Shown here: piece after piece, positions 7,943 to 15,749 of the stretch | How the letters are laid out: every line of letters begins with the position of its first letter | How positions within the stretch are numbered: the stretch's first letter is position 1 | Origin: Streptomyces sp. NRRL S-340 | GTDB taxonomy: Bacteria; Actinomycetota; Actinomycetes; Streptomycetales; Streptomycetaceae | Reading direction: 5' to 3' | DNA length: 64,000 nt | NCBI RefSeq assembly: GCF_000720185.1 | Contig: NZ_JOIY01000003.1 | Location: forward strand, 124,001 to 188,000 | Translations under genes and position numbers: made by a program | Notes under the pieces: model-generated | The model's database searches: none | What the model was told of the DNA's origin: nothing | The model's input: only the letters and a program-made list of their open reading frames with translations

Positions 7943-9499
7943 TCAGCCCCAGGGAGCCACGGTGAGCCGGATCCGCGCGTCCTCGCCGAGGATGGGGGCG
8001 GCGGTGGCGGGCAGCGCGATGTGGCTCACCCAGACGCCGGGAGCGGGGTTCTCGTCGCCGAGGAAACGGCCTTCGGGCCGGTAGGCGCTGATCGGGCCCT
8101 GGATGGCGGAGTTCCAGGTGGCCGAGAGCGCGGGCACGTCGCAGGCCGGATCGGCACCGACGTCGATGACCAGGGTGTCGTCGAAGTCGGCGGACTGTTC
8201 CAGGTGGTCCCGGAAGCTCAGCACCCCCTCGCACCGGTGCAGCGACAGGAGCCGCAGATGCAGCGCGTAGCGCAGGGCGCAGGAGTCGTCCGCCCTGAGA
8301 CCGCTGCACAGGAAAGTGCTCACCAGCGGGACGGTCGCCCCGTCCGCGTCGCCGGCACCCGTGCCGGCCTGCGGTGACGCGCCGGCGGCGCCCCGCGCGC
8401 CGTCGCCGAGCTGGATGGGGCACCAGTGGGCGCTGGTGCGTTCGTGCGTGACGATCTGCAGGCCCCGCACCGACAGCCGGACCTCGGCCTGCCAGACCGT
8501 GCCGGCCGGCTGGGCCAGGCGGACGCCGACGAGTCCGGCCTCCACCCGGCGGTCCCCGAACAGGAAGCGGCGCAGATTCTGGTACCCCTCCTCGGAGTTG
8601 ACGAGGCCGTAGCTCCCGCTGTGGCTGCGGTGCACGTACGCCTGGTGGGCGCCGGGGACGCAGGCGTCGTCGGTCCGCACCAGACCGTCGCTGCGGGGCC
8701 CCACGCCGGCGGCCGAGAGGCCGTGGGCGACGTCGTAGTCGGTCGGGTCGGTGCCGATCAGGCAGAAGACGCGGTCGTGGGGGAAGGCGGACGGCCCGTC
8801 GTCCGGCATGGCGCGGCTGTCCCATCCCTGCGGAGGGCCGTCGGGGTCGGTCAGCTTCGCCGGGGTCAGATACGCGTACATCCGTTCCGGGCCGAAGACG
8901 TCCGCGCCGTTGACGCCGGTGAGGTCGCGCAGCTTCTCCAGCACGCCGAAGCCGACGTCGAAGGCGATGCCGCCGTGCGGCGTGCCGTAGGTGAAGAGCT
9001 TGCCGACGTGGTCGGCCGGATCGAGACCGAGATCGGGGAGGACCTTCTGGATGAGGCAACGGCACACCAGGCCCCCCATGGAGTGGGCCACCAGGTGCAC
9101 GCGGGGTGCCCCGGACTTGTCCCTGATCGTCTCGATCAGCCGGTGCAGATCCTGCGCGGCCGTCTCCATCCGGAACTCGTGCGGGGTGCCGTCCCAGGTG
9201 GTCGCGGCGGTGTCGTAGAAGCGGTGGATCCAGATGCTGTCCGGCGGGATCGTGTCATGGGTGGCGAGGTAGAGTTCCTGGCCGCCGTCGACCAGGATGT
9301 GGTAGCCCTCGTCCAGGTGCAGGCGCAGCAGGGGGCTCTCGAACTGGTAGAAGCACGGCTCGTCGTCCGGGCCGATACGGATGTGCGTGGAGCCCAGGTT
9401 GAAGCCGTAGAAGGGGTCAGTGACCGCCTTGTCGATGCCGGCGGTCCCGCCCGCGTATCCCCGGACGTAGACGATCGGCAGCTTCTGGGTCGGTGCCAT
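7943..9499 (-). CDS. Alpha/beta-hydrolase, lipase-type, without signal peptide
   Basis: Protein of 518 aa. The first 20 residues enter the fold directly (PIVYVRGYAGGTAG supplies the oxyanion-hole loop), so there is no Sec or Tat signal. The nucleophile elbow is AHSMGG, preceded by VHLV, as in PGAP1-like and class 3 lipases. TYGTPHGG follows, and a later histidine region (AYVHRSHSGSYG) could supply the catalytic His. The C-terminal 170 residues form a second, beta-rich region of unknown role. The ATG at 9499 is preferred over an in-frame start at 9517 because GGGAGG lies five bases before it. A bacterial lipase of this size lacking a signal is unusual. It adjoins a regulator and a block of wall-hydrolase and giant-protein genes. 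Confidence 0.8.
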   Translation of the reverse strand: MAPTQKLPIVYVRGYAGGTAGIDKAVTDPFYGFNLGSTHIRIGPDDEPCFYQFESPLLRLHLDEGYHILVDGGQELYLATHDTIPPDSIWIHRFYDTAATTWDGTPHEFRMETAAQDLHRLIETIRDKSGAPRVHLVAHSMGGLVCRCLIQKVLPDLGLDPADHVGKLFTYGTPHGGIAFDVGFGVLEKLRDLTGVNGADVFGPERMYAYLTPAKLTDPDGPPQGWDSRAMPDDGPSAFPHDRVFCLIGTDPTDYDVAHGLSAAGVGPRSDGLVRTDDACVPGAHQAYVHRSHSGSYGLVNSEEGYQNLRRFLFGDRRVEAGLVGVRLAQPAGTVWQAEVRLSVRGLQIVTHERTSAHWCPIQLGDGARGAAGASPQAGTGAGDADGATVPLVSTFLCSGLRADDSCALRYALHLRLLSLHRCEGVLSFRDHLEQSADFDDTLVIDVGADPACDVPALSATWNSAIQGPISAYRPEGRFLGDENPAPGVWVSHIALPATAAPILGEDARIRLTVAPWG

Positions 9500-9646
9500 G
9501 CGGTCCTCCCGGGTCACCGTTCAGCGCCTTCCGGGAGCGAACGCCCGCAGGGCCGACGGCGACGCCGGCCGAGTGGGGTTTCCTCAGCCTCCCGTTGCGG
9601 CTCGTCGAGTCTACGGACCTGCCGTCATCCCGGCGTCACTCCGGTG

Positions 9647-10381
9647 TCACCCCGCCACGGGGACCGTCACCCCGCCACGGGCGAGCAGCCGGGTGAACCG
9701 GGCGGAGGGTTCGACGCCCAGTTCCGCGTGCAGCAACCGCCGGAAGGAACGGTAGTGGTGGACCGCCTCACTGACGTTGCCCTCCGCCAGGTGCGCGGAG
9801 ACGGCGGCCCGGTGCGCGCTCTCCCGCAACGGCTCGGCGCGCAGGCTCTCCCACGCCGCCTCCAGCGCGAGCGCCGGTCTGCCCTCGCGTACGAGCGCCT
9901 CGGCCAGCGCGTCGAGGGCGTGCAGGCGCAACTGCCGCAGGCGTTCGCGCTCCAGCAGTACCCACTCCTCGTCCCAGCCCGGCAGCAGGTCCTCTCCGCC
10001 GCAAAGTTCCCGCGGGAGCGGGCAAGGCGCTCGGCCCGCGGCGGGCGGCGGACCACAGTCCTGGACGACACGGAGCGCCGTCTCGGTGAAGGCGTGCACA
10101 TCGACGTGCAGGCCGGGGGCGGCCACGAGCGCGTCACCGGAGCACCTGATCAACGGCTGATCGCCGCGCGGCAGTTTCCACAGGGTGGTGCGCAGGCTGC
10201 CTCTGGCCCGCTCCTCGGTGACCTCGGGCCACAGCGTCCCGGCCAGGACCGTACGCGGCACGCGCCGCCGCAGGACGACGAAGGCCAGCAGGCGCTGCCC
10301 GTTGCGGCACAGTTCGACGGGCCCGGCGTCGCGTTCCAGCCGGAACTGGCCGAGCAACCGCAGTTCAGAAGGGGAAACCAC
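9647..10381 (-). CDS. BTAD-domain transcriptional regulator (SARP/AfsR type)
   Basis: Protein of 244 aa with the compact SARP layout. An OmpR-like winged helix covers about residues 5-95 (LRLLGQFRLERDAGPVEL, then GTLWPEVTEERARGSLRTTL). A bacterial transcriptional activation domain covers about 100-240 (ERERLRQLRLHALDALAEAL, AHLAEGNVSEAVHHYRSFRR, ELGVEPSARFTRLL). Such proteins usually activate secondary-metabolite or specialised clusters by binding direct heptameric repeats. The GTG at 10381 was chosen because the first strand starts seven residues later; its ribosome binding site is weak. It lies upstream of the lipase gene in the same direction and may control it, or the divergent genes from 10.7 kb. 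Confidence 0.8.
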   Translation of the reverse strand: MVSPSELRLLGQFRLERDAGPVELCRNGQRLLAFVVLRRRVPRTVLAGTLWPEVTEERARGSLRTTLWKLPRGDQPLIRCSGDALVAAPGLHVDVHAFTETALRVVQDCGPPPAAGRAPCPLPRELCGGEDLLPGWDEEWVLLERERLRQLRLHALDALAEALVREGRPALALEAAWESLRAEPLRESAHRAAVSAHLAEGNVSEAVHHYRSFRRLLHAELGVEPSARFTRLLARGGVTVPVAG

Positions 10382-10721
10382 CTTGATCGTCCGCTCACCT
10401 GGTCCGGTCGAGCGCGCCCCGTGAAGGCGAAGCCTCTCCTCACCAGTCTGGGTCGGTGCCACCGGGCCGTGCAACTGCGCTGAACAGCACCCGCGTGATC
10501 ACCGCCAGGCCGGGGGCGGGCGGGGCGGACCCCTCAACTCGCCCGGTCCGCACACCGGTCGAGGAGGAACGGGCGCGTTTGCGTCCCGCGCGGAGCGGGG
10601 GCGAGACTCGAAGTCGGGGAGGGCGGTGGGGCCGGCTCGTCACCGGCCGGCGGCCGCGCCCGCGCGGTGCCGTGACCACCAGGACGCGGCAGGGGGCCGG
10701 TGACCAGCGAGGGGCCCCGCC
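10382..10721. other. Divergent intergenic region
   Basis: 340 bases between the divergently read BTAD regulator and PASTA membrane protein genes. It should hold both promoters. No clear -35/-10 pair or heptad repeat was identified by eye. Confidence 0.4.
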
Positions 10722-11285
10722 ATGGGAGTCATCCAGCCTCAGCCGAACGTTCCGGCGGAAATCTCCTGGGGGCACGTCCAGGTGCTCCTGGTGATCATCC
10801 TGGTCGCGATCGTGGCCATCGGGGTCGTCCTGGTCGCCGCCCGGCGCTTCGTCCCGGGCCGTTCGGCGTCCTCGGACAGCAGCATCGTCCGCAGTTGGAT
10901 CGCCCTGGCACTCGTCACCGGCCTCGTGGCGTTCTGCGCGGTGGCCTTCGCGGTCCGTGACACCAACCTGCGGAGCACGCTGATCGGGGCGCTCGCCGCG
11001 GCTGTCGGGTCGACGGTCGCCTTCTACTTCTCGGGCAAGGTCGCCGCCGATGCCCGCAGGGATGTGCTCAGCGCCGCGTTCGGCGGCCAGGAAACGGTCC
11101 CCGACCTGATCCACTGCACCATGGACGAGGCTGCGGCCAGACTGGGCACGACCACGCTCAGGCTGGAGCTGGCACCGGACTCCGGCCCCTCGGCGGCGCC
11201 GGCCGCCATATCCCGTCAGGACCCGCCGAAGGGGACGGCGGTGCCCAGAGGGACCCCGGTGAGGGTGACGTTCCCGCCTCAGTGA
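10722..11285 (+). CDS. Membrane protein with C-terminal PASTA-like domain
   Basis: Protein of 187 aa. Three hydrophobic helices are visible at about residues 19-40, 58-78 and 84-106. The C-terminal 65 residues read as one PASTA domain: it opens TVPDLIHCTMDEAAARL and ends in the typical QDPPKGTAVPRGTPVRVTF. PASTA domains bind peptidoglycan fragments or beta-lactams, usually outside the membrane. There is no kinase or transpeptidase domain. The neighbours downstream include two peptidoglycan hydrolase-like genes, so a wall-related role in the same block is plausible but inferred. Confidence 0.75.
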   Translation: MGVIQPQPNVPAEISWGHVQVLLVIILVAIVAIGVVLVAARRFVPGRSASSDSSIVRSWIALALVTGLVAFCAVAFAVRDTNLRSTLIGALAAAVGSTVAFYFSGKVAADARRDVLSAAFGGQETVPDLIHCTMDEAAARLGTTTLRLELAPDSGPSAAPAAISRQDPPKGTAVPRGTPVRVTFPPQ

Positions 11286-11303
11286 CCGCCCCTCGTCACG
11301 CCG

Positions 11304-11363
11304 TCACGCCTCGTCTCCTCACGCCTCGTCTCATCACGCCTCGTCTCATCACGCCTCGTCGAA
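11304..11363. repeat. Four tandem 15-bp repeats spanning a stop codon
   Basis: Units start at 11304, 11319, 11334 and 11349 with consensus TCACGCCTCGTCTCA. Read on the minus strand, the unit is the last five codons and stop of the SNase-like gene (GACGAGGCGTGA), repeated three more times downstream. This looks like slippage duplication of the gene end. Confidence 0.85.
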
Positions 11364-12212
11364 GACGAGGTCCTCGGGCGGCTGCGTCATCCGCACCGTC
11401 CGGCCGTCGGTGACCTCGACGACGGCGTGCAGGCCCGTGCAGCGCCGGCCGGTGGACAAGATGGTGAAGTGGTCCCGCACTCCGGCGAGGTAGGCCGGGA
11501 AGCAGGTCAGGGAGGGGGTGCCGAGCTGGAGGAAGTCGACGAGGCGGCGGAACAGCTTGGGGAGGATCACGACGTCGTCGGTGAGCGAGGAGAGTGCCGT
11601 CACCTTCGCCCCGGCCGTCGTCACGTCGCCGGGCCACAGCCCCTGGCCCGGTGCCGTCCGCGCCTGCCGGGCGGCGGCGGTCAGCTCCTCGCGCAGGCTC
11701 GGGAGCAGACTGCGGTAGAAGGTGGGGTAGACGAGGCCCGCCGTGAGCAGGTGGTGGTTGGCCGTCGTCCTGAGCAGGGCGGCGTCGACGTCGGCCTCCA
11801 CTCCGCCCGGGCCTTCGCAAGCACCGCGGCCCACCAGGGAGACGCACCGTCCGTGGACGTCGGCCCCGCTGGTCAGGACGGAGCCGGGGACGGTGGCCGG
11901 TGTCGTGGCGGTCACGGTCTCGTCCGGGCCCTGCCGGACGTTCTCGAAGCCCAGCCAGCCGAGCAGTTCGTCGCGCGCCGCGTGCGCGAACCGCAGGGGC
12001 TGGTGCACGCGGTTCGCACCGTAGTGGGTCTCCAGCGCGTCGATCGCGTCCAGGCGGAGCGTGGCACGTCCGAGCGCATCGTGCTTGACGGCGTGACCGC
12101 GCGTGCCGAGGAGTTCCCACGTGTTCGGGTCGGCAGGGGTGAAGTGGACGGTGTCACCGTCCGGCTGCGTGCCTTCCACCTGGAACGATCCGTTGATGAG
12201 CAGCATGGTCAT
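11349..12212 (-). CDS. Staphylococcal-nuclease-like (SNase/OB-fold) protein, no signal peptide
   Basis: Protein of 287 aa. The N-terminal third carries the SNase pattern: DGDTVHF near residue 18, then LRLDAIDALETH (compare RLxGIDAPE of thermonucleases), then AHAARDELLGWLGF. The rest (about residues 110-287) is a largely helical region with no recognised motif. There is no signal sequence, while most bacterial thermonucleases are secreted. Whether the catalytic Arg/Glu/Arg set is complete cannot be settled by eye. GGGAG lies five bases before the ATG. It is read opposite to the giant-protein run beginning at 12621. Family call moderately supported; nuclease activity is inferred. Confidence 0.6.
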   Translation of the reverse strand: MTMLLINGSFQVEGTQPDGDTVHFTPADPNTWELLGTRGHAVKHDALGRATLRLDAIDALETHYGANRVHQPLRFAHAARDELLGWLGFENVRQGPDETVTATTPATVPGSVLTSGADVHGRCVSLVGRGACEGPGGVEADVDAALLRTTANHHLLTAGLVYPTFYRSLLPSLREELTAAARQARTAPGQGLWPGDVTTAGAKVTALSSLTDDVVILPKLFRRLVDFLQLGTPSLTCFPAYLAGVRDHFTILSTGRRCTGLHAVVEVTDGRTVRMTQPPEDLVFDEA

Positions 12213-12620
12213 GGCGGCTCCCGACGACGTGTACGGATTTCGGGGTGGCGGGGGGCCGGACGTAGTCGACGCTATCCCCGCCCCGCACGGGGTGCAACGG
12301 CGGTGCGAGGAGGGCTGCTTCGGGCGCATCGGCCGGTCCGCCCACCCGAAGGGACGAACCGGACTCCCGCCGGGTGAGCCGGACTCCCGCCGGGTGAGCC
12401 GGGCTTCCGCCGGGATGAGCGGAGCCCCTTCCGGTGGGCGACGATGCGCCCGCGAGCTGCCGTCGGCCCCAAATCGGTTGAGGCGTATACGAAATGGCCG
12501 CGCGCCGCGGCTGAACCGCGCGCCCCGCCCGGTGGCGTGGCACCACCATGAGGGTGAACATGGAGGAGAGGTCGGTGGTTTCATGCCACGCCACGACGCT
12601 CCTCGGATGAGGCGTTTCCC
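12213..12620. other. Divergent intergenic region with a tandem repeat
   Basis: 408 bases between the SNase-like gene and the first giant-protein gene. It contains the 20-bp tandem repeat at 12359-12418 and an AT-richer patch around 12476-12500 that may hold a promoter. No gene was recognised. Confidence 0.5.
12359..12418. repeat. Three tandem 20-bp repeats
   Basis: Units CCGGACTCCCGCCGGGTGAG at 12359-12378 and 12379-12398 are identical; the third at 12399-12418 has four differences. Each unit can fold on itself (CCGG pairs with CCGG), and the array lies between divergent genes. Confidence 0.85.
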
Positions 12621-15600
12621 ATGTCATTCGGCATCGCCCGCCGCCCTGGCTCTCCGGGGCTGTGGAAAGATCTGCGACACCATCCTGGCGACGGCCGCTT
12701 CGACGGCCCCGGTGACGACCACGACGGTGACTTCGGCGGGCACGGGCCCCCCGGCAGGGGCCGGCCGTCGCGGTGCGACGGCCCCCGCCCCGGCGGCCCT
12801 CCGGACTCCTGCCCGCCGGACGACGACGTCGTCGCGGGTCCGTTCCGCGTGGTGCGGCCGTCGGACATGCTCGTCCTCGGCATATCCCTGGTCAACCTGC
12901 GCTTCGACGGCCACCGCCTGGTGCGGACGGACCCGGCCGCTCCCACGCTCGTGGTCGTCACGCTGCCGCCCCAGCATGTGCTGGAACCGGCCTTCGAGCA
13001 GCTGCCCGCCGCCGGCACCGTGTCAGCGGTGACCGCCTGGACGAGCACGTTGTCCTTCTCGGTCCCGGCCACCCTGGAGGGCCTGGAGCTGTCGTTGGAG
13101 TCGCTCCTCGACTGGTCGCGCCTGGTGCCGATGACCGTACCGGTCGGTCAGACGCAGCCGGACCCCGGCGGGCCGGCTCTCTTCCAGGGCCTGCCCAGAA
13201 GCGTCATCGAGTTTCCCACCCGGTTGCTGATCACGTACGACGAGCCGGTCGACTGGGTGGGCCGGACCGGCCCCGAGCAGGCGGACGGGCGCACCGCCCT
13301 GTGGCACGCCCGGCTGCACGGCACCCAGGACGGCCCGGTTCTGCTCCGCGCCTTCGCCGCGGCCGGGGACCGGGGTGACCTGCCCGCCGGCAGTCCGCTC
13401 ACGGCCGAGGACCTGGCGGACATCGTCACCCTCACCAGCCGGAACGAACAGGCCGTCCCCGGCGGCCCGCCCCCCGAGATCCCCAGCGCACCGCTGCGGT
13501 CGGACCAGTTCATCATCACCCCCCTGGGTGCCTCCGCCCATCTCCACGGCACCTGGCCGCCGGCGGCGGCGAGCGGGGGGCTGGAGGCGTACGACCACGT
13601 CACGGGCCTGGGACGCGACCAGTTCGTACGTGTGGTACGGCACGGCCGGTTGAGCACCGGCCACGAGGCCTCGCACGTCAAGGAGTTCAAGCGGGTGTTC
13701 GCCGCCCACCCCGACGGCGGCATCGTCGCCTTCCTGCGACGCGAGGACCGCATCATCGTCAAGGAGCCGGAGGTCCGTTACGAACAGAGCGGCTACACGC
13801 ACGGGGGCCGTGAGATGCCCTTCCGCACGCTGCGGATCACGGACCGCACCACCCCGCCCATCAAGCCGCCGGTGCCCCCCTCGCAGGAGGAGAAGAACAA
13901 GCCCCTCAAGGACCTCACCGCCTTCTGGGTGGTCCTCCGCAACACCGACGTCGATCACGAGTTCACCCTGATAGGGACGGACAGCGAAGGCCGGAACGTC
14001 AGTTTCACCATGCCCCTGGTCTTCGTGCCCGACGGGCTCCCCGATCCCGACGCGAACTTCGACGGCGTCTACCGTCAGCCGGACCCGCGCCCCGATGCCG
14101 TCCCCAACCGCCGGGTGCGGGAGCTGCACGGGCAGACGATGGCCATGGCCCAGCCCCCGGCCGAGGCGCCCGGCAGCACCGCCCACGCGGTCGAGACCCT
14201 GACCTTCGGCCTGGGAACCACGGACGCCGAGGGCCGGGAGGTCCCCGCGGTCGGTCTGCCCTATGTCTCCGCCGGAAAGGTGCGGGTGCCCGCGGTCGAA
14301 CAGTTCCTGCCGAAGGCCGAAGCGCTCACGGTGACGTTCGACACCACCTACCTGCTGCAGGGCATGGAGAGCCACCCCGCCGGGGCCTATCTCAAGCTCG
14401 CGGAAGCCCTCCCCCTCACCCTGGCAGCGGAGAAGGCCGGCGGACTCGCCAGTCCCCGGGCCGCACTGCAACTCATCACCAGTCAGGCAGGGGTGGTCCC
14501 GGACGTCTTCGCGGCGGGCACCACCGATCCGCGCCAGCTCATACAGACGGCCTTCGGCGGGGCCAAGCTGCTCGGTCTGATCGACCTCCCCAAGGTCGTG
14601 AGCAACATCGTCAAGGAGGACCTCGGACAGCTCCGGCAGCTGGGTGACGACCAGATCGACGCCATCCTGAAGGACTCGCAGCGGATGCTTCCGGCGCCGG
14701 TGCTGCGCATCCGCGACCTGGCGGACGGCCAGGGCAAGGAACTGCGCTACGTGTGGAAGACGAAACTGACGAAGCCCGGTTCCGCCGCGGAGGACGACCC
14801 GACACATTTCCTCGACGTGACCGATGCCACGCTCACCCTGGACGCCAGGACCACCCGTTCGAAGGACGCCGTCGACAACGCCACCGTGGCGGGCGAACTG
14901 ACCGACTTCGCCCTGGACTTCGGTGACATCCGGGTGAACGTGGCGGACCTGAGGTTCCGCACCGGCCCGGGCCGGAAACCCGACGTCACGGCCTCCGGCC
15001 TGGCAGTGAGGTTCCAGAACGACCTGGAGTTCGTCAACACCCTCCGCAGCGCGCTGCCCTCGGACGTCATCGGCCCCGGTGCCTACGTCGACGTCCGGCC
15101 CGCCGGCATCGTCGCCGGCTACAGACTGGCACTCCCCTCCATCGCCCTGGGCGTCCTCACCCTGACGAACCTCACCCTGACGGCCGAACTGACGATCCCC
15201 CTCGACTCCTCCCCCGTCTCCTTCCGCTTCTCGGTCTCCGAGCAGCAGCACCCCTTCAACGTCACGGTCTCCCTCTTCGGCGGGGGCGGCTACTTCTCCA
15301 TGTGCGTCGACGTCAAGGACGGTCTGCGGGAGGTCGAGGGCGCCCTGGAGTTCGGCGGCGGCGCCGCGATCGACGTCGGCGTCGCCGCCGGGGGTGTGAC
15401 CATCATGGCGGGCATCCGCTTCAAGGTCGTGGGCTCCCGGAGCGTCCAGTTGAGCGGCTACCTGCGGTTCCACGGCTTCCTCTCCGTACTGGGCATCGTG
15501 ACCGTGTCCGTCGACTTCTACGTGGAACTCAGCTACACGAAGGACCGTGACCGGACGGTGATCCGCGGCAGCGGCAGCCTCACCGTCAGCGTGCGCATCG

Positions 15601-15731
15601 CCTTCTTCAGCAAGTCCGTCTCGATCCCCTTCGAGCGGTCCTTCTCCGGCTCGCCCGCCGACCCCTCCTTCGCCCTCTGCATGCCCAAGGACCCGCACTG
15701 GCGCGCCTACTGCGAGGCCTACGCCAGGTGA
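12621..15731 (+). CDS. Giant beta-rich protein of unknown function (1036 aa)
   Basis: First gene of a five-gene co-directional run. No known domain was recognised and there is no signal peptide. Residues about 24-70 are Gly/Asp/Pro-rich low complexity; a conserved-looking fold appears to begin at RPSDMLVLGISLVNLRF (about 79). The C-terminal 250 residues alternate hydrophobic strands in a repetitive pattern (VSVRIAFFSKSVSIPFERSF near the end, GGGAAIDVGVAAGGVTIMAG before it). This suggests an extended beta-sheet or barrel-like structure able to bind lipid or self-associate. The start is uncertain: ATG 12621 has a poor ribosome binding site, and internal starts near residues 77-83 are possible. 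The next gene starts 18 bases after the stop. Confidence 0.7.
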   Translation: MSFGIARRPGSPGLWKDLRHHPGDGRFDGPGDDHDGDFGGHGPPGRGRPSRCDGPRPGGPPDSCPPDDDVVAGPFRVVRPSDMLVLGISLVNLRFDGHRLVRTDPAAPTLVVVTLPPQHVLEPAFEQLPAAGTVSAVTAWTSTLSFSVPATLEGLELSLESLLDWSRLVPMTVPVGQTQPDPGGPALFQGLPRSVIEFPTRLLITYDEPVDWVGRTGPEQADGRTALWHARLHGTQDGPVLLRAFAAAGDRGDLPAGSPLTAEDLADIVTLTSRNEQAVPGGPPPEIPSAPLRSDQFIITPLGASAHLHGTWPPAAASGGLEAYDHVTGLGRDQFVRVVRHGRLSTGHEASHVKEFKRVFAAHPDGGIVAFLRREDRIIVKEPEVRYEQSGYTHGGREMPFRTLRITDRTTPPIKPPVPPSQEEKNKPLKDLTAFWVVLRNTDVDHEFTLIGTDSEGRNVSFTMPLVFVPDGLPDPDANFDGVYRQPDPRPDAVPNRRVRELHGQTMAMAQPPAEAPGSTAHAVETLTFGLGTTDAEGREVPAVGLPYVSAGKVRVPAVEQFLPKAEALTVTFDTTYLLQGMESHPAGAYLKLAEALPLTLAAEKAGGLASPRAALQLITSQAGVVPDVFAAGTTDPRQLIQTAFGGAKLLGLIDLPKVVSNIVKEDLGQLRQLGDDQIDAILKDSQRMLPAPVLRIRDLADGQGKELRYVWKTKLTKPGSAAEDDPTHFLDVTDATLTLDARTTRSKDAVDNATVAGELTDFALDFGDIRVNVADLRFRTGPGRKPDVTASGLAVRFQNDLEFVNTLRSALPSDVIGPGAYVDVRPAGIVAGYRLALPSIALGVLTLTNLTLTAELTIPLDSSPVSFRFSVSEQQHPFNVTVSLFGGGGYFSMCVDVKDGLREVEGALEFGGGAAIDVGVAAGGVTIMAGIRFKVVGSRSVQLSGYLRFHGFLSVLGIVTVSVDFYVELSYTKDRDRTVIRGSGSLTVSVRIAFFSKSVSIPFERSFSGSPADPSFALCMPKDPHWRAYCEAYAR

Positions 15732-15749
15732 GCCCGGTGGGAGACGACC

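Noticed and set aside
8426..10483. A 685-codon open frame on the plus strand
   Set aside because: It is antisense to the lipase and BTAD regulator genes, which have recognisable domains and ribosome binding sites. High GC produces such long shadow frames.
11304..12418. CRISPR array
   Set aside because: The repeats at 11304-11363 and 12359-12418 are directly tandem without unique spacers and no cas genes are present.
12549..12611. Possible 20-codon leader peptide before the 1036-aa gene
   Set aside because: ATG at 12549 opens a short frame, but it has no ribosome binding site, no run of regulatory codons and no attenuator-like hairpin.
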